This document shows positions 35,313-42,960 of a stretch of DNA of 64,000 bases, piece by piece; positions within the stretch are counted from its first letter, which is position 1, and every line of letters starts with the position of its first letter. This DNA is from Candidatus Haliotispira prima (GTDB taxonomy: Bacteria; Spirochaetota; Spirochaetia; SP-2023), in NCBI GenBank assembly GCA_029867005.1, contig CP123443.1, positions 2,480,001 to 2,544,000 on the forward strand, given 5' to 3'. A program made the position numbers and the translations under genes. The notes beneath the pieces were generated by a model, which had not been told where the DNA came from, did no database searches, and saw nothing but the letters and a program-made list of their open reading frames with translations.

Positions 35313-36293
35313 CTATTTATCTGCAATCAAATGGAGAACAAAGGGTTGCCCGTCTGCCCCGTCTTTGACCAACGTATAACCGGCATCTTTTATAGTTAGT
35401 GTATTAAAAGATTGAAACCCCCAAAGAGCTTTGTAGTAAGTGCCGGCAATACTTTGATAAACAACCTCGGATGTGCTTGTATAACCCGGATCAGGTAAAC
35501 AGGAATGAGTTAGAGTACAGGCAGATATAAGTGATGCTGCACCATTGTGAAAGTACCATCCAGTCTTTAATGGTCTAATGGGATTCATATACAAAGGAAT
35601 CAATAAAACTTCGCCTTCTTTGCCATACACTTCATAGATACCTTTTCTTTCAACACCGGTGTAATCATTAAGAGTTATTTCTGCACCAAAAGGCAGTACA
35701 TTCGGCGCAAAATTCAGACTGTATCCTATACTTGTTGACGGAAACGCACTCGCCGGCGGAATGGCTGCCGTGGTAAAAGGCAGTGTTTCAATGACACTCT
35801 TATCGCTAAAAATATAGACCTTATATGCCGTCTCCGGTTGTAAAATATCGGCCGCGCTCATCGCCCCAATATTAGTCTTTAGACTGTCATTGGTACCGTA
35901 GTGTTTGGCGGTAAAGATCCGTTTAGGGGTGTTGGCTACGATGTTGCGAGTGAGTAATCCGACCTTATCTTTTATATCCGCCCAAACAGGGGCGGGCTCA
36001 TCGGCTAAGCGCACAATGACACTGACAGCCATATCTTCAATAAGATGTACGGTCAGTTCCAGAGCCTGTATTCCGGTAAAAGATATGGTGAAAGTGTTTG
36101 TTGGGGCGGGGGGTGAATCACCGGGGGAAGAGTCTTTAGTGTTGGACAGTGGCGCGCAGCCGGACAGAACCAAATGAAACAGCAGAACGGAAAAAAAGCA
36201 GAAAAATGAGAAAAACCGAAAGGCTTTGGAAAATTGAGGTTTATTTGGCCCTAAGAAAAGAAAAACTGACTGTATATATGTTCTAAGATTGGT
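35313..36293 (-). CDS. Locus L: lipoprotein (J/L family), no in-frame start
   Basis: About 327 open codons. The lipobox is LSGC, the linker APLSNTKDSSPGDSPPAP. The first half is nearly identical to locus J (ISFTGIQALELTVHL, ILQPETAYKVYIF). The second half is diverged and contains NDYTGVERKGIYEVYGKEGE and a different C-terminus (ending HLIADK). This half-conserved, half-changed pattern suggests recombination within the gene. The ATG at 36382-36384 is out of frame with 6 repeats. Confidence 0.8.
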   Translation of the reverse strand, partial: TNLRTYIQSVFLFLGPNKPQFSKAFRFFSFFCFFSVLLFHLVLSGCAPLSNTKDSSPGDSPPAPTNTFTISFTGIQALELTVHLIEDMAVSVIVRLADEPAPVWADIKDKVGLLTRNIVANTPKRIFTAKHYGTNDSLKTNIGAMSAADILQPETAYKVYIFSDKSVIETLPFTTAAIPPASAFPSTSIGYSLNFAPNVLPFGAEITLNDYTGVERKGIYEVYGKEGEVLLIPLYMNPIRPLKTGWYFHNGAASLISACTLTHSCLPDPGYTSTSEVVYQSIAGTYYKALWGFQSFNTLTIKDAGYTLVKDGADGQPFVLHLIADK

Positions 36294-36294
36294 A

Positions 36295-36336
36295 TGGATA
36301 TTGGATATTGGATATTGGATATTGGATATTGGATAT
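36295..36336 (-). repeat. Heptanucleotide tandem repeat, locus L (6 units)
   Basis: Six exact TGGATAT units. ATG 36382-36384 is offset by 1; 5 or 8 units would be in frame. Confidence 0.92.
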
Positions 36337-36448
36337 TATACCATTTAGTCGGTCAGTAGTCAACAGTATTTTTTGACATTTCATACGAAAAATCCTCCGA
36401 GATTGTGCAACTTTGGCCTATTGTATATTCGTTTAGAGAGCTTGGCAA
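36335..36448 (-). promoter_or_regulatory. Double promoter and SD-ATG module, locus L
   Basis: P1 is TTGCCA (36443-36448), 17 bp, TACAAT (36420-36425). GGAGG precedes ATG 36382-36384. P2 is TTGACT (36358-36363), 17 bp, TATAAT (36335-36340). Confidence 0.65.
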
Positions 36449-36552
36449 GGGGGGACCTTAGAGGGAGTTTGGAGACCTCACCCCTCTACAGCGATAGAAA
36501 TCATTTAGGTTCATTAGACCGGGAGTAGGTGAGCCTGTCGAACCTGGCTAGA
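36449..36552. repeat. Dispersed spacer repeat
   Basis: A copy of the spacer element between loci L and M, followed by the same bases that precede locus K's 3-prime end (a GCGGCAGCATGTCGGAGACC stretch). Confidence 0.6.
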
Positions 36553-36669
36553 GGCGGCAGCATGTCGGAGACCGAATGGCTCCGGGATGAGATACCGATT
36601 TGAGGGCCGAACCTCAAAGGCCGCAGAACCGACGGTGAAATTGTGAATACACGCCCGCACAGAATTTTC

Positions 36670-37251
36670 TTATAGTTCCACACATTCATGTACAATATAG
36701 CCTCCCTCGCCCCGACTATAAATTATTTTCGGAAATTTAACACTGTTCAGATCAGAGAGTTTCCCTTCTATACTTGGTAAGATAGCCTTATTACTATCAA
36801 AGATACCACTGATATCTCCATCTTCCGGTAAAATTTTATCCGATCTAATGGTTGCCAATTTCTGCCCGTTTATCTCAAAGGGACCAACAAGTCCTATTGC
36901 TCCGCCTATGACAAGAGTGACAAAACTATCAGAACCAACTGTTATTTCTATATTGGCGTAACTCACTCTGGGCTTATTTGACTCCGTCCTATCCCGCATT
37001 GCATCAGTTACGGGACTATTGCGGGAAACTCCTACCCATCGATACGTTCCCAAATAAAGAGATGGGCCACTATCACCATTGTCATTGTTATTTGTGTTAC
37101 TCGATATATCATCGCAGCCGGACAGAACCAAATGAAACAGCAGAACGGAAAAAAAGCAGAAAAATGAGAAAAACGAAAAAGGCTTGAAAAATTTCGATTT
37201 CTTGGGCAGTAAAAAAAGATAAACTGACTGTATATATGTTTTAAGAGATGT
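36670..37251 (-). CDS. Locus M: small lipoprotein (K/M family), no in-frame start
   Basis: About 194 open codons, almost identical to locus K in the mature protein. The signal-peptide n-region is of the locus I type (CTG CCC AAG AAA TCG), and the DNA upstream of the repeats is of the N/O/P type. The same body therefore carries a different 5-prime module, evidence of a crossover at or near the heptads. The ATG at 37340-37342 is out of frame with 6 repeats. Confidence 0.78.
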   Translation of the reverse strand, partial: TSLKTYIQSVYLFLLPKKSKFFKPFSFFSFFCFFSVLLFHLVLSGCDDISSNTNNNDNGDSGPSLYLGTYRWVGVSRNSPVTDAMRDRTESNKPRVSYANIEITVGSDSFVTLVIGGAIGLVGPFEINGQKLATIRSDKILPEDGDISGIFDSNKAILPSIEGKLSDLNSVKFPKIIYSRGEGGYIVHECVEL

Positions 37252-37252
37252 A

Positions 37253-37294
37253 TGGATATTGGATATTGGATATTGGATATTGGATATTGGATAT
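37253..37294 (-). repeat. Heptanucleotide tandem repeat, locus M (6 units)
   Basis: Six exact TGGATAT units. ATG 37340-37342 is offset by 1; 5 or 8 units would be in frame. Confidence 0.92.
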
Positions 37295-37405
37295 TGTACT
37301 GTTTTCCGGCCTGCCGGTCAATAGTCTTTTTTGATGTGTCATAGGGAAATGCCTCCAAATAGTCTGATCTTAGAATATTATATATTCGTTTAGGATATTT
37401 GGCAA
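37293..37405 (-). promoter_or_regulatory. Double promoter and SD-ATG module, locus M
   Basis: P1 is TTGCCA (37400-37405), 17 bp, TATAAT (37377-37382). GGAGGC precedes ATG 37340-37342. P2 is TTGACC (37316-37321), 17 bp, TACAAT (37293-37298). Confidence 0.65.
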
Positions 37406-37407
37406 GA

Positions 37408-37453
37408 GGGCCTTCATGCCCCCAAAGGAAGGCCAACCACCGGGTGAAGGCCC
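37408..37453 (-). terminator. GC-rich hairpin after locus N
   Basis: GGGCCTTCA (37408-37416) pairs with TGAAGGCCC (37445-37453), just beyond the locus N stop on the minus strand. Equivalent elements follow loci O and P. Confidence 0.5.
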
Positions 37454-37461
37454 CGGAATAC

Positions 37462-38499
37462 CTAATGGCGAGTCACAGAAATAGAGGCTGCGATGTCTTT
37501 AGCTCTAAGATTATCAAAAAGAATATGACGGGTAGTCTTCTCTATAATCTTTACTTTATCTGCCCCTATCCAATAGTTATAACGGTTGGTAGAGTTAGAT
37601 ATATAGCCGGCAATGGACCCGTATGCAAAATGAAACTCGGAAGTGGGAGTCACTGTATTCGCAGCATAGTTACCTATACTCGGGAAATTACCAGTCTCAT
37701 CTTGAGTTGAGAATTCAGAATTGAGAGGAATAAAGTTTGTATAAAAATAGAACACGGCGACACCTGTTTGTTCCTGCATAAAGTACAAGTTGTCTAAGCT
37801 GGCCACATAACTGTTGCCATTACTGTTGAGCCATTTGGCATCACCCTCAGCGGGCAAAATTGCAGTGGTGAAAGGGACTGCGGCCATGTCATCGGTGACG
37901 TTTAGTCCCGTAATTTCTGCCGTTGTGGTAATAAGTTCTGCGGGAAAATAGAGATAGAGTTTGTAAGCCGTATTGGGGGCCAGAACATCGGCCAAAGTAA
38001 GGCCATCGTCGAGGTTGGTCGTATAGTGTTGGCTGATGCTGATTTTTCGTGTGACACCGGCGGGTATGCTGACACTGACATGCCCTTTACTGGCCTGCGC
38101 TTCCGCCAGGGTGGGGGCCGTTTCCGCAGCTAAGCGAACAACCGCACCGATGTTTGCAAGTTCCACATTGCTGCTTATTTCCAATTGCAGGGAAGAGGCC
38201 ACAGCAGCGGAAGAAAAAGAAATAACTGGATTTACCGGAGGGGCCGGCGGGTCACTAGTGTCCGAGATTGGGGCACAACCAAGTACAATTACACTGAAAA
38301 CGGACAGAAAAAGTAGTGGTGAAAGACGGTAAAGAAATAAATAAAGAGGATTAAAACGGTTTGAGAAGAAATAGAATAAATGCTTACTTTCTAAAGTAGT
38401 GTGATATTGGATATTGGATATTGGATATTGGATATTGTACTGTTTGCCGGCCTGCCGGTCAATAGTCTTTTTTGATGTGTCATAGGGAAATGCCTCCAA
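37462..38499 (-). CDS. Locus N: lipoprotein (N/O/P family), frame open through the repeats
   Basis: The frame is open for 345 codons from a TTG at 38497-38499 through the four heptads into the lipoprotein. That TTG overlaps the Shine-Dalgarno of the neighbouring ATG and has no ribosome site of its own, so it is doubtful. The signal region LSPLLFLSVFSVIV ends in LGC, and the linker is APISDTSDPPAPPVNP. The body has VLAPNTAYKLYLYFP (Fn3-like end) and ends in SISVTRH. The ATG at 38481-38483 is offset by 2 and stops soon after the repeats. Confidence 0.8.
   Translation of the reverse strand: MEAFPYDTSKKTIDRQAGKQYNIQYPISNIQYHTTLESKHLFYFFSNRFNPLYLFLYRLSPLLFLSVFSVIVLGCAPISDTSDPPAPPVNPVISFSSAAVASSLQLEISSNVELANIGAVVRLAAETAPTLAEAQASKGHVSVSIPAGVTRKISISQHYTTNLDDGLTLADVLAPNTAYKLYLYFPAELITTTAEITGLNVTDDMAAVPFTTAILPAEGDAKWLNSNGNSYVASLDNLYFMQEQTGVAVFYFYTNFIPLNSEFSTQDETGNFPSIGNYAANTVTPTSEFHFAYGSIAGYISNSTNRYNYWIGADKVKIIEKTTRHILFDNLRAKDIAASISVTRH
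38408..38435 (-). repeat. Heptanucleotide tandem repeat, locus N (4 units)
   Basis: Four exact TGGATAT units plus a decayed one (38401-38407). ATG 38481-38483 is offset by 2; one unit more would be in frame. Confidence 0.9.
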
Positions 38500-38546
38500 A
38501 TAGTCTGATCTTGACCTATTCTATATTCGTTTAGGATATTTGGTAA
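38434..38546 (-). promoter_or_regulatory. Double promoter and SD-ATG module, locus N
   Basis: P1 is weaker here: TTACCA (38541-38546), 17 bp, TAGAAT (38518-38523). GGAGGC precedes ATG 38481-38483. P2 is TTGACC (38457-38462), 17 bp, TACAAT (38434-38439). Confidence 0.6.
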
Positions 38547-38548
38547 GA

Positions 38549-38594
38549 GGGCCTTCATGCCCCCAAAGGAAGGCCAACCACCGGGTGAAGGCCC
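38549..38594 (-). terminator. GC-rich hairpin after locus O
   Basis: GGGCCTTCA (38549-38557) pairs with TGAAGGCCC (38586-38594) beyond the locus O stop. Confidence 0.5.
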
Positions 38595-38602
38595 CGGAAT
38601 AC

Positions 38603-39640
38603 CTAATGGCGAGTCACAGAAATAGAGGCTGTGATGTCTTTATCTCTAAGACTATCATAAAAATTATGACTGATAATCTCTTCTATAATCTTTACTTTAT
38701 CTGCCCCTATCCAATAGTTATAACGGTTGGTAGAGTTAGATATATAGCCGGCAATGGACCCGTATGCAAAATGAAACTCGGAATTGGGAGTCACTGTATT
38801 CGCAGCATAGTTGCCTATACCATTGAAAATACCATTCTTATCTTGAGTTAAGAAGCCAGAATTGAGAGGAATAAAGTTTGTATAAAAATAGAACACGGCG
38901 ACACCTATTTGTTCCTGCATAAAGTACAAGTTGTCTAAGCTGGCCACATAGCTGTTGCCATTACTGTTGAGCCATTTGGCATCACCCTCAGCGGGCAAGA
39001 TCGCAGTGGTGAAAGGGACTGCGGCCATGTCATCGGTGACGTTTAGTCCCGTAATTTCTGCCGTTGTGGTAATAAGTTCTGCGGGAAAATAAAGATAGAG
39101 TTTGTAAGCCGTATTGGGGGCCAGAACATCGGCCAAAGTAAGGCCATCGTCGAGGTTGGTCGTATAGTGTTGGCTGATGCTGATTTTTCGTGTGACACCG
39201 GCGGGTACGCTGACACTGACATGCCCTTTACTGGCCAGAGCTTCCGCCTTGGTGGGAGCCGTTTCGGTAGCCAAGCGAACAACCGCCCCGATGTTTGCAA
39301 GTTCGACATTGCTGCTTATTTCCAATTGCAGAGAAGAGGCCACAGCAACGGAAGAAAAGGAGATGGTAGGGTTTACGGGAGGGGCCGGGTCTTTATCGGT
39401 GTCCGAGATCGGGGCACAACCAAGTACAATTACACTGAGAACGGACAGAAAAAGTAGTGGTAAAATACGGTAAAGAAATGAATAAAGAGGATTAAAACGG
39501 TTTGAGAAGAAATGGAATAAATGCTTACTTTTTAAAGTAGCGGGATATTGGATATTGGATATTGGATATTGGATATTATACTGTTTGCCGGCCTGCCGGT
39601 CAATAGTGTTTTTTGCTGTTTCATGGGGAAATGCCTCCAA
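38603..39640 (-). CDS. Locus O: lipoprotein (N/O/P family), frame open through the repeats
   Basis: 345 open codons as in locus N, exactly 1141 bases further on. The lipobox is LGC in SVLSVIVLGCAPISDTDKD. The first third matches locus P; the last third (KVKIIEEIISHNFYDSLRDKD) differs from both N and P. It has the same Fn3-like VLAPNTAYKLYLYFP. The only start in this frame is the doubtful TTG overlapping the Shine-Dalgarno. The ATG at 39622-39624 is offset by 2. Confidence 0.8.
   Translation of the reverse strand: MEAFPHETAKNTIDRQAGKQYNIQYPISNIQYPATLKSKHLFHFFSNRFNPLYSFLYRILPLLFLSVLSVIVLGCAPISDTDKDPAPPVNPTISFSSVAVASSLQLEISSNVELANIGAVVRLATETAPTKAEALASKGHVSVSVPAGVTRKISISQHYTTNLDDGLTLADVLAPNTAYKLYLYFPAELITTTAEITGLNVTDDMAAVPFTTAILPAEGDAKWLNSNGNSYVASLDNLYFMQEQIGVAVFYFYTNFIPLNSGFLTQDKNGIFNGIGNYAANTVTPNSEFHFAYGSIAGYISNSTNRYNYWIGADKVKIIEEIISHNFYDSLRDKDITASISVTRH
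39542..39576 (-). repeat. Heptanucleotide tandem repeat, locus O (4 exact units plus one degenerate)
   Basis: Four exact TGGATAT units (39549-39576) and one GGGATAT (39542-39548). ATG 39622-39624 is offset by 2; one unit more would be in frame. Confidence 0.9.
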
Positions 39641-39687
39641 ATAGTGTAATCTTAGAATATTATATATTCGTTTAGGATATTTGGCAA
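39575..39687 (-). promoter_or_regulatory. Double promoter and SD-ATG module, locus O
   Basis: P1 is TTGCCA (39682-39687), 17 bp, TATAAT (39659-39664). GGAGGC precedes ATG 39622-39624. P2 is TTGACC (39598-39603), 17 bp, TATAAT (39575-39580). Confidence 0.65.
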
Positions 39688-39689
39688 GA

Positions 39690-39734
39690 GGCCTTCATGC
39701 CCCCCAAAGGAAGGGCAACCACCGGGTGAAGGCC
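39690..39734 (-). terminator. GC-rich hairpin after locus P
   Basis: GGCCTTCA (39690-39697) pairs with TGAAGGCC (39727-39734) beyond the locus P stop. Confidence 0.5.
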
Positions 39735-39743
39735 CCGGAATAC

Positions 39744-40781
39744 CTAATGGCGAGTCACAGAAATAGAGGCTGCGATGTCTTTAGCTCTAAGATTATCAAA
39801 AAGAATATGACGGGTAGTCTTCTCTATAATCTTTACTTTATCTGCCCCTATCCAATAGTTATAACGGTTGGTAGAGTTAGATATATAGCCGGCAATGGAC
39901 CCGTATGCAAAATGAAACTCGGAAGTGGGAGTCACTGTATTCGCAGCATAGTTACCTATACTCGGGAAATTACCAGTCTCATCTTGAGTTGAGAATTCAG
40001 AATTGAGAGGAATAAAGTTTGTATAAAAATAGAACACGGCGACACCTGTTTGTTCCTGCATAAAGTACAAGTTGTCTAAGCTGGCCACATAACTGTTGCC
40101 ATTACTGTTGAGCCATTTGGCATCACCCTCAGCGGGCAAAATTGCAGTGGTGAAAGGGACTGCGGCCATGTCATCGGTGACGTTTAGTCCCGTAATTTCT
40201 GCCGTTGTGGTAATAAGTTCTGCGGGAAAATAGAGATAGAGTTTGTAAGCCGTATTGGGGGCCAGAACATCGGCCAAAGTAAGACCATCGTCGAAATTGG
40301 TCGCATAGTGTTGGCTGATGCTGATTTTTCGTGTAATATCGGCGGGTATGCTGACACTGACATGCCCTTTACTGGCCAGAGCTTCCGCCTTGGTGGGAGC
40401 CGTTTCGGTAGCCAAGCGAACAACCGCCCCGATGTTTGCAAGTTCGACATTGCTGCTTATTTCCAATTGCAGAGAAGAGGCCACAGCAACGGAAGAAAAG
40501 GAGATGGTAGGGTTTACGGGAGGGGCCGGGTCTTTATCGGTGTCCGAGATCGGGGCACAGCCAAGTAAAATTAGACTGAGAACGGACAAAAAAAGGATAG
40601 GTAAAAGACGAAATAGAAATGAATAAAGAGGATTAGAACGATGTGATAGAAAGAGGAAGAAATGCTTGTTTTCTAAAGTAGTGTGATATTGGATATTGGA
40701 TATTGGATATTGGATATTGTACTGTTTGCCGGCCTGCCGGTCAATAGTCTTTTTTGATGTGTCATAGGGAAATGCCTCCAA
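39744..40781 (-). CDS. Locus P: mosaic lipoprotein (N/O/P family), frame open through the repeats
   Basis: 345 open codons, again spaced 1141 bases from locus O. The linker and first third (TDKDPAPPVNPTISFSSVAV, TKAEALASKGHVSV) follow locus O. The C-terminal part (STQDETGNFPSIGNY, KTTRHILFDNLRAKDIAAS) is identical to locus N. The gene is thus a clean mosaic of its two sisters. The lipobox is LLGC. The ATG at 40763-40765 is offset by 2. It is the last member of the array before uvrC. Confidence 0.8.
   Translation of the reverse strand: MEAFPYDTSKKTIDRQAGKQYNIQYPISNIQYHTTLENKHFFLFLSHRSNPLYSFLFRLLPILFLSVLSLILLGCAPISDTDKDPAPPVNPTISFSSVAVASSLQLEISSNVELANIGAVVRLATETAPTKAEALASKGHVSVSIPADITRKISISQHYATNFDDGLTLADVLAPNTAYKLYLYFPAELITTTAEITGLNVTDDMAAVPFTTAILPAEGDAKWLNSNGNSYVASLDNLYFMQEQTGVAVFYFYTNFIPLNSEFSTQDETGNFPSIGNYAANTVTPTSEFHFAYGSIAGYISNSTNRYNYWIGADKVKIIEKTTRHILFDNLRAKDIAASISVTRH
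40690..40717 (-). repeat. Heptanucleotide tandem repeat, locus P (4 units)
   Basis: Four exact TGGATAT units. ATG 40763-40765 is offset by 2; five units would be in frame. Confidence 0.9.
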
Positions 40782-40828
40782 ATAGTGTAATCTTGACCTA
40801 TTGTATATTCGTTTAGGATATTTGGCAA
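40716..40828 (-). promoter_or_regulatory. Double promoter and SD-ATG module, locus P
   Basis: P1 is TTGCCA (40823-40828), 17 bp, TACAAT (40800-40805). GGAGGC precedes ATG 40763-40765. P2 is TTGACC (40739-40744), 17 bp, TACAAT (40716-40721). Confidence 0.65.
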
Positions 40829-40863
40829 GGGGGGAAATGGGTAGGAAAGGACATACGCACTTC

Positions 40864-42960
40864 TCAAGTCTTTTGTTTGCGCCGTGTCAGGTATTCCGCC
40901 AAGGTTTCGGCCACGTCCAGACCCATGTGGGCCACCTTGGCCAGTTCATCGGGCTCGACCTCTCCCAACGCCTCCAATGAGCCATAGTGCTGCAACAGCG
41001 TACTGCTGCGCTTCTTGCCCACCCCGGGCACATTTTCCAGAACGCTGACCGAAACCCGTTTTTCGTAGCGTTTACGGTTCTTGCCGTGGGCCCAGCGGTG
41101 CGTCTCATCGCGCAACTGCTGCAATAATTTCAGGCCAGGGTGACTCAGCGGCAAATCCAGCGGCGCACGCGGCTCGGAATAATGGTCCGACACCCCATCC
41201 CGATAAGGGATGGCGGGGAAAAATAAAATCTCTTCGCGCTTGGCCAAGCCCACCAGCGGAATACTTAACTCCAGGGAACGCAGCACTCCGGCCGCTGCAT
41301 TGACCTGGCCCTGACCACCGTCAATCATAATCAAGTCCGGCAATTCCGTTCCCTCATTCAGCAAACGGGTATAGCGGCGCGACACGGCCTCCTGAATGGA
41401 GGCAAAATCATCAATACGGCCCTCCGTACTCCGCAGGTTAAAGCTGCGATACTCGTCTTTGGCCGGCCGGCCGGAACGAAAAACGATTAGCGAAGCCACC
41501 GTAGCCTGCCCATCCATGTGCGAAATATCAAAACCCTCAACATGTTCCGGCAGCTCCTCCAGATCCAAGGCCGAGCGCAGCTCTTCCAGCATCAGACCCC
41601 GCCCCTGATAGCGCAGCCACAACTGCTGCTCCCGGATCACATTCTCCCGCGCCCGCAGCAACAACAAGCGGTCGTTTGCCGCTTCACGTTCACGGCGGAA
41701 AGGCCGAATAACAAAACGCTTGCCGCGCTGCTCTTCCAGCAAGCGCAAAAACAATTCCGGCCCATCCCATTCAATATCCAGCTCCGGCAGATGCAATTCG
41801 TCCGGCAGCTCGTGCCCGCTCTCCAAATAATACTGACACAAAAATTCGACCAAGGCACTGCTCATGGCCGTCTTGCGCCGCCAGTCTCCATCCGAAACAG
41901 TTGCCGCCGGCTCTGTTTGTTCTGCCTGCTCCGGCCCTGTTTTTTCCTGTGTCTCTGTCTGCAACCCGGCCTGCACTCCCGCCTGCAACCCTTCCGGCAA
42001 ATAACGACTGGAAAAGTGGTGGTGCCCCAACAACTTGCCCTCTCGCAGCAGCAGCACCGTAAAGAAGTAGTAATCTTCCATCTGCAAAACCGCCAGATAG
42101 TCCCGGTCCACTTCCGGACGCTCCTGCGATTCCACACTCTGGTCCTGCTGTAATCTCCGCAGACCGCGCAAGCGGTCGCGCAGCCCGGCCGCCTCTTCAA
42201 AGCGCAAAGCCTCGGAAGCCCGGCGCATATCACGCTCCAATTCCTGCTGTAAAGTCTTGCTCGACCCCTCCAACAGGTGCTTGGCCCGCTGCACCTGGGA
42301 CCGATAATCTTCCTTGCTCACCGCACCGATACACGGCCCCAGGCACTGCTTCATATGGTAATACAGACACGGGTTGTCGCGCCGGCGCAAAGGCCCCTTG
42401 CAACGCCGCAGCGGGAACAATTCGCTGAGCAATTGCAACGTGGTCTCCAGTTGCAGACCATCGGGATAGGGGCCAAAGTACCGGGAACCATCGCGTTTGA
42501 TTTGCCGCGTCTTAAAGATGCGCGGAAACTCATCCCGGCTGATGCAAATCAGCGGGTAGGTCTTGTCATCTTTGAGGTTAATGTTGTAGCGCGGCTTATG
42601 CTTTTTGATCAAATTATTTTCGAGGATCAAGGCCTCATAATCGTTGGCACAAAGCAGCACTTCAACATGGACCACCTTGCGCCGCAGCATTTCCGTTTTC
42701 AGGTCCTTGCGTCCCCGGAAATAGGAACGAACCCGGCGTTGCAGATTTTTGGCCTTGCCAATGTACAGAATTTGGGAGCTATGGCTGTGCATCAAATAGA
42801 TGCCCGGCCGCTCGGGCAATTCGGCCAGATCGCGCTGCAAACACTCCGGCAAAGAGTTCTGATCCTCAAACCCTTCAGATCCTTCAGACCTTTCACGGCT
42901 GAGGTCTTCGCCGGGCACGGCTTCGGAGCCTTTTTCAGAAGTTGTGGACATAATATTCAT
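40864..42960 (-). CDS. uvrC: Excinuclease ABC subunit C
   Basis: A nucleotide-excision repair nuclease of about 698 residues that cuts on both sides of a UvrB-marked lesion. Seen in order: the GIY-YIG domain (GIYLMHS, ILYIGKAKNLQRR), a UVR motif near LEEAAG-like RFEEAAGLRDRL, the UvrC RNase-H core with FDISHMDGQATVASLIVF and MIDGGQGQVNAA, and a helix-hairpin-helix end (VPGVGKKRSSTLLQHYGS). A Gln/Glu/Thr-rich insertion lies mid-protein (about 41880-42000). The start is set at ATG 42958-42960; a second one (42951) is close. It overlaps the upstream gene end. Confidence 0.93.
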   Translation of the reverse strand: MNIMSTTSEKGSEAVPGEDLSRERSEGSEGFEDQNSLPECLQRDLAELPERPGIYLMHSHSSQILYIGKAKNLQRRVRSYFRGRKDLKTEMLRRKVVHVEVLLCANDYEALILENNLIKKHKPRYNINLKDDKTYPLICISRDEFPRIFKTRQIKRDGSRYFGPYPDGLQLETTLQLLSELFPLRRCKGPLRRRDNPCLYYHMKQCLGPCIGAVSKEDYRSQVQRAKHLLEGSSKTLQQELERDMRRASEALRFEEAAGLRDRLRGLRRLQQDQSVESQERPEVDRDYLAVLQMEDYYFFTVLLLREGKLLGHHHFSSRYLPEGLQAGVQAGLQTETQEKTGPEQAEQTEPAATVSDGDWRRKTAMSSALVEFLCQYYLESGHELPDELHLPELDIEWDGPELFLRLLEEQRGKRFVIRPFRREREAANDRLLLLRARENVIREQQLWLRYQGRGLMLEELRSALDLEELPEHVEGFDISHMDGQATVASLIVFRSGRPAKDEYRSFNLRSTEGRIDDFASIQEAVSRRYTRLLNEGTELPDLIMIDGGQGQVNAAAGVLRSLELSIPLVGLAKREEILFFPAIPYRDGVSDHYSEPRAPLDLPLSHPGLKLLQQLRDETHRWAHGKNRKRYEKRVSVSVLENVPGVGKKRSSTLLQHYGSLEALGEVEPDELAKVAHMGLDVAETLAEYLTRRKQKT

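Noticed and set aside
37032..37436. 134-codon minus-strand frame through the locus M module
   Set aside because: It reads the module and K/M body in the wrong frame, destroying the lipobox; it is a shadow.
23000..41000. Insertion sequence or prophage behind the array
   Set aside because: No transposase, integrase, terminal inverted repeats or phage genes were found; xerC at 19 kb looks like the housekeeping type.
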